Below, in pieces: positions 11,755 through 21,683 of a stretch of DNA of 64,000 bases. Position 1 is the stretch's first letter; the number at the start of each line of letters is the position of its first letter. The notes below the pieces were generated by a model that searched no databases, had not been told where the DNA came from, and saw nothing but the letters and a program-made list of their open reading frames with translations. A program made the position numbers and the translations under genes. This DNA is from Leeuwenhoekiella sp. MAR_2009_132 (lineage in GTDB: Bacteria; Bacteroidota; Bacteroidia; Flavobacteriales; Flavobacteriaceae). The stretch lies in NCBI RefSeq assembly GCF_000687915.1, contig NZ_JHZY01000004.1:7501-71500 (forward strand). Direction: 5' to 3'.

Positions 11755-12345
11755 ATGCTTCCTAACCTGCTGAAAAATAATAAAATCATTCTAGCATCCC
11801 AATCGCCAAGACGTCAGGAACTACTAAGCGCTCTTGAAGTCGATTTTGAAGTACGTCTAAAACCGGTTGAAGAAACCTATCCCGACGGAATGCAACCTTT
11901 TGAAATCGCTGAATATATTGCACAGAAAAAAGCAGCCGCCTTTCTTGAAGACTTAATAGAAAATGAAATCCTCATTACGGGAGACACACTTGTTTTTAAA
12001 GATGATCAAGCTCTGGGTAAACCTAAAGATGCACAGCACGCAACTCAAATGCTTCAGTTATTAAATGGTACAAGTCACCAGGTTATTTCTTCAGTATGTG
12101 TGACTACAATTAAACAACAATTAACAACTAATGATATTGCAACAGTACACTTCAGGACGCTTTCAGAAGAAGAAATTGAGCATTATATTAAAATCTACAG
12201 ACCTTTTGACAAAGCAGGTGCATACGGCATTCAAGAATGGATAGGTCACATTGCATTAGAAAAATTAGAAGGCTCTTATAATACGGTTATGGGATTGCCT
12301 ACACAGAAATTATACACGCTACTTAAACAAATTTTGGAACACTAG
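11755..12345 (+). CDS. maf: Maf-family nucleotide pyrophosphatase
   Basis: A 196-residue cytosolic Maf protein. It opens with the signature KIILASQSPRRQELL and continues with GDTLVFKDDQALGKP and a KAGAYGIQEW segment, all standard Maf active-site blocks. The family hydrolyses dTTP, UTP and modified NTPs to monophosphates and is linked to septum control. It follows the prenyltransferase by 35 bp in the same direction and is probably co-transcribed, a common flavobacterial pairing. Confidence 0.92.
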   Translation: MLPNLLKNNKIILASQSPRRQELLSALEVDFEVRLKPVEETYPDGMQPFEIAEYIAQKKAAAFLEDLIENEILITGDTLVFKDDQALGKPKDAQHATQMLQLLNGTSHQVISSVCVTTIKQQLTTNDIATVHFRTLSEEEIEHYIKIYRPFDKAGAYGIQEWIGHIALEKLEGSYNTVMGLPTQKLYTLLKQILEH

Positions 12346-12494
12346 ATTCATTCTTTAAAAAAGATAATTTCTATCATTAAATAAAGCTCTTTTCAGGTAT
12401 TTTAGTTTTGTTAAAGAAACCGTAAAGAAATCTTCTTAGATGCCGTTTTACCTATCTTTGAAACTACCTGTTCTAACATTAAAATACTCAATAC

Positions 12495-15002
12495 ATGCGC
12501 TTTTTAATCGCTCTACTTTGCTGCGTTACGTTACAAATGCAAGCTCAAAAACCAAAAAAGCCATCCTCTTCAGAAATTTTTGAGCAAATTAAAGGATTAA
12601 ACTTTTTAGGTACGGCCCTCTATGTTGCTGCACACCCAGATGATGAGAATACTGCAATGATTTCTTATCTCGCTAATACCGTACATGCCCATACAGGATA
12701 CCTTGCTCTAACTCGAGGTGATGGCGGACAAAACCTAATAGGGCCAGAAATTAGAGAATTACTGGGCGTAATACGTACTCAGGAGTTATTAGCTGCCCGC
12801 CGTACAGACGGAGGAGAACAACGTTTTACCCGCGCTAATGATTTTGGTTATTCAAAAAATCCCGAAGAAACCTTAGCCTTTTGGGAACGCGATCAGGTTC
12901 TTAGCGATGTGGTATGGGCTATACGTAATTTTAAGCCAGATGTTATTATTAATCGTTTTGATCACAGATCTCCCGGCACCACACACGGTCATCACACCAC
13001 ATCTGCAATGCTAAGTGTACAGGCTTTTGATCTGGTAAATGATGTAAACACTTTTCCAAAACAATTAGAACTTACAGAAACATGGCAACCCAAGCGTCTG
13101 TTTTTTAATACCTCTTATTGGTTTTACGGCGGGCAGGAAGCTTTTGATAATGCAGATAAGAGCAACCTCGTCAAAGTTGATGTAGGAAGCTACTACCCTG
13201 CTTACGGTTTAAGTAATACCGAAATTTCTGCATTAAGCCGCAGTCAGCATAAATCTCAAGGTTTTGGTAATACAGGTTCTCGTGGAGACCAAATAGAATA
13301 TCTAGAGCTTTTAAAAGGTGAATACCCACAAAATGGGAATCTTTTTGAAGGAATTGATACCTCCTGGAATCGGGTAGATGGTGGCGCTGACATAGGAGAA
13401 ATTCTCGAAGCGGTTGAAAAGAATTACGATTTTAAAAATCCGGCAGCGAGTTTACCTCAGCTTTTAGAAGCGTATGAACTGATTAAAAATCTTAAGAATG
13501 CACACTGGCGCGATTTAAAAATCACTCAAATTACTGCAATAATTAAGGCCTGCGCAGGTTTGTATTTAGAAGCTGCCAGTTCACAACAAACTGCAGTGGC
13601 CAATGAAACTATAAACGTAAATTTTGAAGCCATAAATCGCAGTGAATTTCCTGTAAGAATTGAAAGTATTGTTTTGGAGCCTTCTGGCAAAAAATACGAG
13701 GTAGCTGAGCCACTTAGATCGCTAAACTTCAATAAACGTTACAATATGCAGCAAAAACTGAATATAGGTACTGCCGCTATTACAACGGCATATTGGCTAA
13801 AAGAAGAAGGATCTGTAGGAATGTATAAGGTTACTGATCAAAAATTAATAGGTCTACCTGAAACTCCTAAAACATTTAAAGCGGTATTCCATTTAAAATT
13901 AGGTGATGTAGAAATCCCTATTACTACAGATGTAATCTACAAATACAATGACCGCGTAATTGGTGAAGTTTATGAACCGTTTGAGATTGTCCCCGAAGCT
14001 TCGATACTGGTAAAAGACCCTGTAATCATTTTTGCGAATGCAGAACCTAAAACGATTACAACAGAGGTCACCGCTTACAGTTCTAATTTAAAAGGCACCG
14101 TATCTTTAAAGGTACCTGACGGCTGGAAGGTAAGCGCAGCGCAGCCTGTAACTATTTCACAAAAAGGAGAAACAAAAAATATTGCTTTTACCGTTACTCC
14201 TCCCAAGAATGCGAGTGAAGGCATTTTACAACCTCAACTTGAGTTAAACGGAAAAACACTAAACACTAAAATTACTAAAATCGATTATGAGCATATCCCG
14301 TTGCAAACGCTCGTTCTCCCGTCTACTAATAAGCTCGTGCGTCTTGATATTGCTAAAAAAGGAAACTATATAGGCTACATTGCCGGTGCCGGTGACGCCA
14401 TCCCAGAAAGCCTGGAGCAAATAGGATATCAAGTGGCTCTTCTTGACATTAATGAAGTTACTAAAGCGACTTTACAACAGTTTGATGCTGTAGTTATGGG
14501 TATAAGAGCTTATAATGTTTTAGACGAACTCAAATTTAAACAACCCCTGTTGCTAGATTATGTAAATAATGGAGGTACGATGATTGTACAATACAATACA
14601 GCCCGTGGTTTTAACTTTCCTAATCTGGGGCCTTTTCCACTTGAGTTGAGTAGCGACCGGGTTACCGATGAGTTTGCAGAAGTAACAATTCTAGATCCTA
14701 CAGCAGAACTTTTAAATGTTCCGAATAAAATAACAGCAAAAGACTTTGAAGGGTGGGTACAAGAACGTGGTTTATACTTTCCTAAAAATTGGAATGAAGC
14801 ATACAAACCCATAATTTCTATGCACGACAAAGATGAGGACCCAAATGAAGGTAGCTTGCTTGTGGCAAAATATGGTAAAGGTCATTATATTTATACCGGT
14901 CTCAGTTTCTTTAGAGAACTTCCGGCGGGAGTTTCTGGAGCATACAGGCTTTTTACCAATATGCTTTCAATAGGAAAAAACGACCAAAAAATTAAACAAT
15001 GA
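12495..15002 (+). CDS. Exported PIG-L family deacetylase, multidomain
   Basis: An 835-residue exported protein with a signal peptide (about 1-17). The PIG-L/LmbE deacetylase domain (about 35-290) shows the zinc motif AAHPDDE and the later THGHHTTSA. A long beta-rich region follows, then a C-terminal ThuA/GATase-like fold (about 620-830). PIG-L enzymes remove acetyl groups from N-acetyl amino sugars. This length and domain set is normal for Bacteroidota but far longer than BshB or MshB. TATCTTTG at 12453-12460 is a likely -7 box. The gene leads an operon with a small membrane protein, a sodium symporter and a sugar-type oxidoreductase, suggesting amino-sugar uptake and use. Confidence 0.87.
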   Translation: MRFLIALLCCVTLQMQAQKPKKPSSSEIFEQIKGLNFLGTALYVAAHPDDENTAMISYLANTVHAHTGYLALTRGDGGQNLIGPEIRELLGVIRTQELLAARRTDGGEQRFTRANDFGYSKNPEETLAFWERDQVLSDVVWAIRNFKPDVIINRFDHRSPGTTHGHHTTSAMLSVQAFDLVNDVNTFPKQLELTETWQPKRLFFNTSYWFYGGQEAFDNADKSNLVKVDVGSYYPAYGLSNTEISALSRSQHKSQGFGNTGSRGDQIEYLELLKGEYPQNGNLFEGIDTSWNRVDGGADIGEILEAVEKNYDFKNPAASLPQLLEAYELIKNLKNAHWRDLKITQITAIIKACAGLYLEAASSQQTAVANETINVNFEAINRSEFPVRIESIVLEPSGKKYEVAEPLRSLNFNKRYNMQQKLNIGTAAITTAYWLKEEGSVGMYKVTDQKLIGLPETPKTFKAVFHLKLGDVEIPITTDVIYKYNDRVIGEVYEPFEIVPEASILVKDPVIIFANAEPKTITTEVTAYSSNLKGTVSLKVPDGWKVSAAQPVTISQKGETKNIAFTVTPPKNASEGILQPQLELNGKTLNTKITKIDYEHIPLQTLVLPSTNKLVRLDIAKKGNYIGYIAGAGDAIPESLEQIGYQVALLDINEVTKATLQQFDAVVMGIRAYNVLDELKFKQPLLLDYVNNGGTMIVQYNTARGFNFPNLGPFPLELSSDRVTDEFAEVTILDPTAELLNVPNKITAKDFEGWVQERGLYFPKNWNEAYKPIISMHDKDEDPNEGSLLVAKYGKGHYIYTGLSFFRELPAGVSGAYRLFTNMLSIGKNDQKIKQ

Positions 15003-15109
15003 TGCAACCTAAAAAAGAAGGATGGTCTAAATACTATACGCTGGTACTTATACTCAACGCAGTATATATCATCTTGTTTTTTTTATTAATGAATTATTAT
15101 ACGGCTTAG
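14999..15109 (+). CDS. 36-residue single-span membrane protein
   Basis: The frame opens at ATGATG, overlapping the deacetylase stop (ATGA), and ends one base before the symporter ATG. It encodes a charged N-terminus (MMQPKKEGWSKYY) and one hydrophobic helix (about residues 15-33). The tight fit between two operon genes argues for a real gene. It may be a small partner of the symporter, but no family is recognised. Confidence 0.65.
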   Translation: MMQPKKEGWSKYYTLVLILNAVYIILFFLLMNYYTA

Positions 15110-15110
15110 T

Positions 15111-16841
15111 ATGCAAACTATAGATTGGATTGTTCTGGTTGCTACACTTGCTTTTATTGTAATTTATGGTGTTTACAAAACACGTGGACGTACTAATGTT
15201 CAGGATTATATACGCGGTGGAAATGAATCTAAATGGTGGACAGTAGGGTTATCTGTAATGGCAACACAAGCCAGTGCGATTACCTTTTTATCTACTCCGG
15301 GCCAGGCTTACAATGATGGTTTAGGTTTTGTTCAATTCTATTTTGGGTTGCCTATCGCAATGATTGTAATTTGTATATTTTTTATTCCTATTTATTATAA
15401 ACTTAATGTTTATACGGCTTATGAGTATTTAGAAAGCAGATTTGATCAACGCACACGCTCACTTGCTTCCGGCTTATTTTTATTATCTCGCGGACTCGCT
15501 GCAGGTATTACCATATTTGCTCCGTCAATTATTTTATCTGCCGTATTAGGATGGGACCTAAATACACTCAATATTATAATTGGTCTACTTGTAGTAGTTT
15601 ACACAATTTCTGGAGGAACAAAAGCAGTTACCGTCACACAAAAACAACAAATGGGTGTGATTTTCTTAGGTATGTTTGTCGCTTTCTTTCTCATTATAAG
15701 CTACCTGCCTCAAGACATCAGTTTTAATAATGCCTTAGAAATTGCAGGAGCAAGTGGTAAACTCGATGTTCTTGATTTCTCATTTGATTTTAATAATCGC
15801 TATACCTTCTGGAGTGGTATTCTAGGTGGTACATTTTTAATGCTTTCCTATTTTGGTACAGATCAAAGTCAGGTGCAACGCTATCTAAGCGGAAAATCTA
15901 TTCGGGAAATGCAATTGGGGATGATTTTTAATGGTCTATTAAAAGTACCTATGCAATTCTTTATTTTGCTTGTAGGGGTTATGGTTTTCGTTTTTTATCA
16001 ATTTAATCCTACACCTCTAAACTTTAATCCCGCTGCAACAAATGCAGTTGTAGGCACACCTTTTGAAAAAGAATACAATACACTTCAGAATAAATTAAAT
16101 GAGCTTCGGTCAGATAAATCTGAACTCAGTTATTTAGTTGCAGAAAATGCATCTAAGCAAATCACAGCAGCAAATGGTGAGCAAATTACCACAGCTCTAG
16201 CCTTGGCAAATCTTAATAAAGAGGAAAAAACACTACGAGAAAAAGCCCGTATGGTAATTAATCAGGCAGACCAAAATGTAGAAGTTAATGACAAAGATTA
16301 TGTCTTTATTCATTTTATACTTAATAATTTACCCCGAGGTCTTATAGGACTTCTACTTGCAGTAATTCTATCTGCAGCGATGTCATCTACTGCATCAGAA
16401 CTTAATGCCCTCGCAGCAACGACCACGGTAGATTTTTACAGACGTAATCTAGATGAAGAAAAAGAAGAATCTCACTTTGTTGATGCTACAAAGTGGTTTA
16501 CACTCAGTTGGGGAATTCTTGCCATTTTAATAGCCTGTACGGCCAATCTATTTGACAATTTAATACAGTTAGTAAATATAATTGGCTCCATATTTTACGG
16601 TACGATTCTAGGTATATTTATGTCGGCCTTCTTTATTAAAAAAATCCAGTCTAAAGCTGTTTTTATCGCTGCGATACTTACTCAACTTATTGTCATCATA
16701 TTATTCAGTTTAGATAAATTAGAATACATACAATTACCGTATTTATGGCTCAACTTTGTAGGTTGTGCTTTAGTCATTTTAATTGGGCTGACTTTACAAA
16801 CTACTTTTAAAGACAGTCCTAAAACAGAGCTATTAGAATAA
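15111..16841 (+). CDS. Sodium:solute symporter (SSS family)
   Basis: A 576-residue inner-membrane transporter with about 13 helices. The SSS sodium-site region ATQASAITFLSTPGQAY is present near residues 50-70, and the family segment AVILSAAMSSTASELNALA near 415-435. A charged insert of about 60 residues lies near 325-390 (FEKEYNTLQNKLNELRSDKSEL), as in other Bacteroidota members next to PIG-L genes. The substrate is unknown; by operon context an amino sugar or sugar derivative is likely. Its stop overlaps the next start (TAATG). Confidence 0.9.
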   Translation: MQTIDWIVLVATLAFIVIYGVYKTRGRTNVQDYIRGGNESKWWTVGLSVMATQASAITFLSTPGQAYNDGLGFVQFYFGLPIAMIVICIFFIPIYYKLNVYTAYEYLESRFDQRTRSLASGLFLLSRGLAAGITIFAPSIILSAVLGWDLNTLNIIIGLLVVVYTISGGTKAVTVTQKQQMGVIFLGMFVAFFLIISYLPQDISFNNALEIAGASGKLDVLDFSFDFNNRYTFWSGILGGTFLMLSYFGTDQSQVQRYLSGKSIREMQLGMIFNGLLKVPMQFFILLVGVMVFVFYQFNPTPLNFNPAATNAVVGTPFEKEYNTLQNKLNELRSDKSELSYLVAENASKQITAANGEQITTALALANLNKEEKTLREKARMVINQADQNVEVNDKDYVFIHFILNNLPRGLIGLLLAVILSAAMSSTASELNALAATTTVDFYRRNLDEEKEESHFVDATKWFTLSWGILAILIACTANLFDNLIQLVNIIGSIFYGTILGIFMSAFFIKKIQSKAVFIAAILTQLIVIILFSLDKLEYIQLPYLWLNFVGCALVILIGLTLQTTFKDSPKTELLE

Positions 16842-17812
16842 TGAAAACAATTCGTTGGGGAATATTAGGACTAGGCAAAATTGCAAATAGTTTTGCAACA
16901 GATATGCAACACGTGAACGACTCTGTTGTTTATGCAGTAGCATCACGATCGCAGGATAAAGCTGATGAATTTGGAGCTAATTACAAAGCGACAAAATGTT
17001 ATAACAGTTATGAGCAACTTGCAAAAGATCCTGATGTTGATGCGGTTTATATAGCCACACCCCATGTGCGTCATTATGAAGATACGCTGCTTTGTCTTTC
17101 TCACGGAAAAGCGGTACTGTGTGAAAAACCCTTTGCTATGAATTTACAGCAGGTTGAAGAAATGATTTCTGTAGCTAGAGCTAACAATGTGTTGTTGATG
17201 GAAGCATTGTGGACCCGTATGATGCCGCACTTCAAATTTGTCAAAGAAGAATTAGAGTCCGGGAAGTTTGGAGCGGTAAAAACACTTAATGCTGATTTCT
17301 CGTTTAATGCACCTGTTAATTTAGAAGGTAGGTTGTACAATAAAGATCTAGGTGGTGGCTCATTGTTAGATATAGGTATTTACCCCGTTTTCTGTGCTTT
17401 GGCATTAATAGGAACTCCTGAAACAATTAACGCCAAAGCAAAAATAGGAAAAACTGAAGTCGACGAAGAAATTGAAATTACCTTTAACTACAATTCAGAA
17501 ACACAAGCGTTTCTATCTTCAAGTATTTTAAAGGATACACCTACCACGGCTACATTGGTATGTGACAATGGCATTATTTATTTACATAGTAAATTTCACC
17601 ATACAGACAAGGTTACTACAATTTTAAATGGCGTAAAAGTCGAACACGATTTTAGATATACCGCCAAAGGATATCATTTTGAAATTATGCATTTTGCAGA
17701 ACTTCTGAGAGCGCACAAAACAGAAAGCCCACTAATGTCTTTTGATTTTAGCAAAACACTCATTAGTACCTTAGATGAGATTAGAGAGTTAATAGGATTA
17801 CACTACGCATAA
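16841..17812 (+). CDS. Gfo/Idh/MocA-family oxidoreductase
   Basis: A 323-residue cytosolic NAD(P)-dependent oxidoreductase. The N-terminal Rossmann fold begins WGILGLGKIANSFA. The catalytic EKP motif is in AVLCEKPFAMN (about residue 97), and the C-terminal alpha/beta domain has GGGSLLDIGIYPV. Members act on sugars, inositols or their acids. It is the last gene of the deacetylase-symporter operon and ends in a terminator at 17818, so it likely processes the imported sugar. Confidence 0.9.
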   Translation: MKTIRWGILGLGKIANSFATDMQHVNDSVVYAVASRSQDKADEFGANYKATKCYNSYEQLAKDPDVDAVYIATPHVRHYEDTLLCLSHGKAVLCEKPFAMNLQQVEEMISVARANNVLLMEALWTRMMPHFKFVKEELESGKFGAVKTLNADFSFNAPVNLEGRLYNKDLGGGSLLDIGIYPVFCALALIGTPETINAKAKIGKTEVDEEIEITFNYNSETQAFLSSSILKDTPTTATLVCDNGIIYLHSKFHHTDKVTTILNGVKVEHDFRYTAKGYHFEIMHFAELLRAHKTESPLMSFDFSKTLISTLDEIRELIGLHYA

Positions 17813-17817
17813 AAAAA

Positions 17818-17843
17818 GCCGTAAATCATCAGATTTACGGCTT
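17818..17843. terminator. Intrinsic terminator between convergent genes
   Basis: A perfect 10-bp stem GCCGTAAATC/GATTTACGGC with loop ATCA, with an A-run before it and an AT-rich tail after it. It serves the oxidoreductase and the convergent DUF2911 gene. Confidence 0.85.
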
Positions 17844-17866
17844 ATAATTTCTTTAAGATACTTTAA

Positions 17867-18706
17867 TTACATCGCTCCCCACTCTTTTAAAGAGTCGGCA
17901 TTCATTTTTATGTAATCCCCATTTCCTGCTTCTTTGGCGCCTGCCAGTGATTTTTTAGCCGCTTCTATTGCTGCCTTTTTATCACCTGCTTTAGCTAAAA
18001 TTAAAGACTGCTGACGTAATTCCCAGAAACGTGGCGTTTCTTTCATACTCATTGCCTTATTCATCCAGGTTTTTGCTTTCTCAATATCTTTTCCGCTATT
18101 TAAGTAATACACTGCTGCATTAAAATAATCTCCGGCAGCCGGTCCTGATAATGCCTGGTCAATACTTGTCATTACTTCCTGATCTGTCATAACATTAAAT
18201 TTTACAGGTACTACTGTATCTTCCCAGATGATATTCATCACTGCGCTATCTGCCATTACATCATCTATTAAAATTGTAAATGTTTCCATAGAAATAGGCA
18301 TTTCTACAGGCTCAACCATTGTGCGTAATGCAATTTTACTATCCTCAAATTCTGTAATTAAGGGATTTGAATCATCTGTATAAAATATAACCTCCCACAT
18401 ATCTGCTCCCGGAATCGTATAAATACTATAAGTTCCTTTAGCAAGTTCTTTATCTGCTATCATTACAGGCTTATCAATTGTAAATTTTGTTGTCGCATTT
18501 GCACCTGTTCTCCAGATTTTTCCGAAAGGGACTAGATTCCCAAAAACTTCACGACCGCGCATATTAGGACGCGAGTAATCTAAGGTCACGGTTGTAAGAC
18601 CTACCACCTGCTCCATTTCTGCATGTGCACTAGCAGAAGGAGTTTGTATTTGAGCTTGAGTAGAAAGACCCAAAGCAATAAAACATACGAGCATTATTTT
18701 TTTCAT
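17867..18706 (-). CDS. Exported DUF2911 protein
   Basis: A 279-residue exported protein. The start is set at ATG 18706, where a normal signal peptide begins (MKKIMLVCFIALGLSTQAQ); the longer frame to 18745 adds an unlikely leader. The DUF2911 domain (about 20-175) has SRPNMRGREVFGNLVPFGKIWRTGAN. The C-terminal part is helical with TPR-like features (AKTWMNKAMSMKE). The family is common in Bacteroidota, likely periplasmic or outer-membrane, with unknown function. It is monocistronic. Confidence 0.87.
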   Translation of the reverse strand: MKKIMLVCFIALGLSTQAQIQTPSASAHAEMEQVVGLTTVTLDYSRPNMRGREVFGNLVPFGKIWRTGANATTKFTIDKPVMIADKELAKGTYSIYTIPGADMWEVIFYTDDSNPLITEFEDSKIALRTMVEPVEMPISMETFTILIDDVMADSAVMNIIWEDTVVPVKFNVMTDQEVMTSIDQALSGPAAGDYFNAAVYYLNSGKDIEKAKTWMNKAMSMKETPRFWELRQQSLILAKAGDKKAAIEAAKKSLAGAKEAGNGDYIKMNADSLKEWGAM

Positions 18707-19014
18707 CTGATAAAAATTTTTAAGTATTATAATTCTGTTAATCAATGTTTTGTCTTATTAAGACAAGTATTACAATATAATTTATACTACCGTCTTATAT
18801 GTTAACAAATTACTAATTAAAGCCGAAAAATTCAATACTAGAAAAAACTATCATTTCAATGAAACATTTTATTTGCAAACCTAATCCTAGAAACCCACAA
18901 AGGTGTAGATTTTAGTTTTGTTTAACTTAATTCGCTTTAACTTAAACAATATAGCCCCTATATTTACAACTCTCAAAATTGAAGACTTCGGTAAATGCTC
19001 TTTTGAAACTACTT

Positions 19015-19527
19015 ATGAAAATTTACAAGCTACACAGCATTCAAAAACTACCCATTTCACTTGATGAAGCCTGGGACTTTTTGACTAATCCCAGAAACTT
19101 AGAAATGCTCACTCCTTCAGAAATGAACTTTAAAGTCTTTTCTGGGGCAGATCGTCCTATGTTTGCGGGGCAGTTGTTGCAATATACTGTAACACCGCTA
19201 CCGGGATTTAATACTAAGTGGGTTTCAGAAATAACAGCTTTAAAAGAGAAAGAATATTTTATAGACGAGCAACGCTACGGTCCTTACGCTTTTTGGCATC
19301 ACAAACATTTTATCAAAAAAATTCCCGGTGGTGTATCTATGGAAGATCTTGTAGATTACAAGCTACCTCTTGGCATTATAGGTAGAGCAGTACATCCTAT
19401 TTTGGTTAAACCAAAATTAGATTCAATATTTGAGTATAGACAGGAACAGCTTTTAAAAATGTTTGGAGCTTACGTTGAACCAAAAAATATCGATAACGGT
19501 ATTAGCAAACACGACATATTAAATTAA
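19015..19527 (+). CDS. SRPBCC-family (polyketide cyclase/dehydrase-like) protein
   Basis: A 170-residue helix-grip protein. ATG 19015 (MKIYKLHSIQKLP) is preferred because the longer frame starts at TTG 18979 with an atypical leader. Family marks are SLDEAWDFLTNPRNLEMLTP near the N-terminus and YGPYAFWHHKHFI in the middle. It is followed 3 bp later by the SDR gene and then by a photolyase, a grouping repeated in flavobacteria. A binding role for a hydrophobic ligand is inferred from the fold only. Confidence 0.83.
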   Translation: MKIYKLHSIQKLPISLDEAWDFLTNPRNLEMLTPSEMNFKVFSGADRPMFAGQLLQYTVTPLPGFNTKWVSEITALKEKEYFIDEQRYGPYAFWHHKHFIKKIPGGVSMEDLVDYKLPLGIIGRAVHPILVKPKLDSIFEYRQEQLLKMFGAYVEPKNIDNGISKHDILN

Positions 19528-19530
19528 GTT

Positions 19531-20229
19531 ATGAAAAAAAATATATTACTTATAGGAGGTTCTCACGGTATTGGAAAAGCAATTGTACAACTCATACACG
19601 AAGACTATAATGTATTTATCGCCTCTCGTACTAGTGAAGATTTAGATTTTTTAAATGCTACTCATATTGAATATGATGTTGAAAGTGCTACGTTAGATAC
19701 TACAAATTTACCCGATCAACTTGATGGTTTTGTATATTGCCCGGGGAGCATAAACCTAAAGCCTTTTAAAATGCTAACCGAAGATACGTTTAGAGATGAT
19801 ATGAATCTCAATTTCTTCGGCCTTGTAAAATCTTTAAAAGCCGTTACAGATCGACTTAAAAAATCTGAACAGGCAAGTCTTGTATTTTTTAGCACGGTAG
19901 CTGTAAAAGTAGGTATGCCCTTTCACACCAGCGTTGCTGCCGCTAAAGGTGCGATTGAGGGATTTGCAAAAGCACTAGCTGCAGAATATGCTCCATCATT
20001 TAGAGTGAATGTAATTGCACCCTCATTGACTGATACCCCACTGGCAGAAAAACTTTTAGCAAATGATAAAAAACGAGAAATGATGGATGCACGCCACCCA
20101 CTCAAACGTGTAGGAACTGCAGATGATATTGCTAAAATAGCTGCATTCTTATTGAGTGAAGATAGTACCTGGGTTACTGGTCAGGTTCTAGGTGTAGATG
20201 GTGGTATGTCAACTTTAAACGTAAATTGA
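19531..20229 (+). CDS. Short-chain dehydrogenase/reductase
   Basis: A 232-residue SDR. The cofactor loop GGSHGIGKA is at residues 9-17. A FFSTVAVKVGMPFHTSVAAAKGAIEG segment lies near residues 113-140. The usual Tyr of the YxxxK catalytic pair appears replaced: the aligned residue is the Ser of TSVAAAK, with the Lys kept. The C-terminus LGVDGGMSTL is typical. It lies between the SRPBCC and photolyase genes. The missing Tyr makes classic dehydrogenase activity uncertain. Confidence 0.85.
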   Translation: MKKNILLIGGSHGIGKAIVQLIHEDYNVFIASRTSEDLDFLNATHIEYDVESATLDTTNLPDQLDGFVYCPGSINLKPFKMLTEDTFRDDMNLNFFGLVKSLKAVTDRLKKSEQASLVFFSTVAVKVGMPFHTSVAAAKGAIEGFAKALAAEYAPSFRVNVIAPSLTDTPLAEKLLANDKKREMMDARHPLKRVGTADDIAKIAAFLLSEDSTWVTGQVLGVDGGMSTLNVN

Positions 20230-20279
20230 TCGAGTTCCCTAAACCCGTTCAAACAATCTAACCAACCAACCTAATAATT

Positions 20280-21584
20280 ATGAATACAGTTTCAATATTC
20301 TGGTTTAGAAGAGATTTAAGATTAGATGATAATGTAGGCTTTCTGGAAGCACTAAAAGGCGATAATCCCGTTTTACCTATTTTTATTTTTGATAAAAAAA
20401 TTCTCGATAAACTTCCTGAAGATGACGCACGTGTCACTTTTATATTTGACACATTACAGACGATGCGCAACGAAATGCAGGAAAAATATGATAGTTCATT
20501 AGCCTTATTTTATGGAAAACCAGAAGATGTCTGGAAACAGATTTTAAATGATTACGAGGTAAAAGAAGTCTTTACCAATAGAGATTATGAACCTTATGCA
20601 AAAGAACGTGATGAGAAGCTTACGGCTTTATTTAAAGAAAAAAATATAGAATTTAAGACCTTTAAAGATCAGGTTATTTTTGAAAAAGATGATGTCGTAA
20701 AAGGAGACGGCGACCCATATATTGTTTACACACCTTATAAAAATAAATGGCTCGAGACTTTTAACGAAGACACAGACTTAAAAATTCACTATACGAGCCA
20801 ATACTTAAGTAACCTTGTTAAAAATAGCAGATTACCCAATTTAATTTTGGGTGATATGGGTTTTAGAAATGCTTCAATTAAAGTGCCCGACTATGATGTT
20901 ACCCCTACTCTAATAGATAATTACGAAGACACCCGCAATTTTCCTGCTCAGGACGGTACCTCACGGTTAGGCCCCCATTTACGCTTCGGTACCGTAAGTG
21001 TACGTAAAATGGTAAAAAAAGCACGTGCTGAAAATAATCAGGTATTTTTAAGTGAATTGGTATGGCGCGAATTTTTTATGCAAATACTTTATCATTATCC
21101 TGAAACGGTAGATAATGCTTTTAAAAAAAAATATGACCGCATAGAATGGCGTAATAATGAAGAGGAATTTGAAAAATGGAAAACCGGAACCACAGGATTT
21201 CTTTTAGTAGATGCCGGGATGCGAGAGCTAAATACTACCGGTTATATGCATAATCGCGTGCGTATGCTGGTTGCGAGTTTTTTATGTAAACATCTTTTAA
21301 TAGACTGGCGCTGGGGGGAGACTTATTTTGCCGAAAAGCTTCTAGATTATGAGCAATCAAGTAATGTAGGTAATTGGCAATGGGCTGCGGGAAGCGGTGT
21401 AGATGCAGCTCCCTACTTCAGAATCTTTAATCCTATGACTCAAGTAGATAAATTTGATAAAGACAAAAAATATATCAAAACCTATATTCCTGAATACGAC
21501 ACTGATGAATACCCTGAAAAAATGGTAGATCATAAAGAAGCTCGGGAACGTTGCTTAACAGCTTATAAAGCTGCCGTCTCCTAA
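20280..21584 (+). CDS. phr: Cryptochrome/photolyase family protein (class I CPD photolyase type)
   Basis: A 434-residue FAD photolyase. It opens SIFWFRRDLRLDDN, which begins the antenna-binding alpha/beta domain (1-130). The FAD-binding helical domain (about 200-430) has DGTSRLGPHLRFGTVS and NVGNWQWAAGSGVDAAPYFR, both conserved in CPD photolyases. The Asn of NWQW and the nearby tryptophans fit an electron-transfer chain. It repairs UV pyrimidine dimers using blue light. It is the last gene of a three-gene group with SRPBCC and SDR genes. Confidence 0.92.
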   Translation: MNTVSIFWFRRDLRLDDNVGFLEALKGDNPVLPIFIFDKKILDKLPEDDARVTFIFDTLQTMRNEMQEKYDSSLALFYGKPEDVWKQILNDYEVKEVFTNRDYEPYAKERDEKLTALFKEKNIEFKTFKDQVIFEKDDVVKGDGDPYIVYTPYKNKWLETFNEDTDLKIHYTSQYLSNLVKNSRLPNLILGDMGFRNASIKVPDYDVTPTLIDNYEDTRNFPAQDGTSRLGPHLRFGTVSVRKMVKKARAENNQVFLSELVWREFFMQILYHYPETVDNAFKKKYDRIEWRNNEEEFEKWKTGTTGFLLVDAGMRELNTTGYMHNRVRMLVASFLCKHLLIDWRWGETYFAEKLLDYEQSSNVGNWQWAAGSGVDAAPYFRIFNPMTQVDKFDKDKKYIKTYIPEYDTDEYPEKMVDHKEARERCLTAYKAAVS

Positions 21585-21683
21585 ATTTAAGTCTGCCAAA
21601 TATCTATAAAATAGGCTTAAGGTTTGCTTAAAAAATAATCGACAACGTTCATTCTTCTGTAATTTTGTGTCAAAATTGCAATA

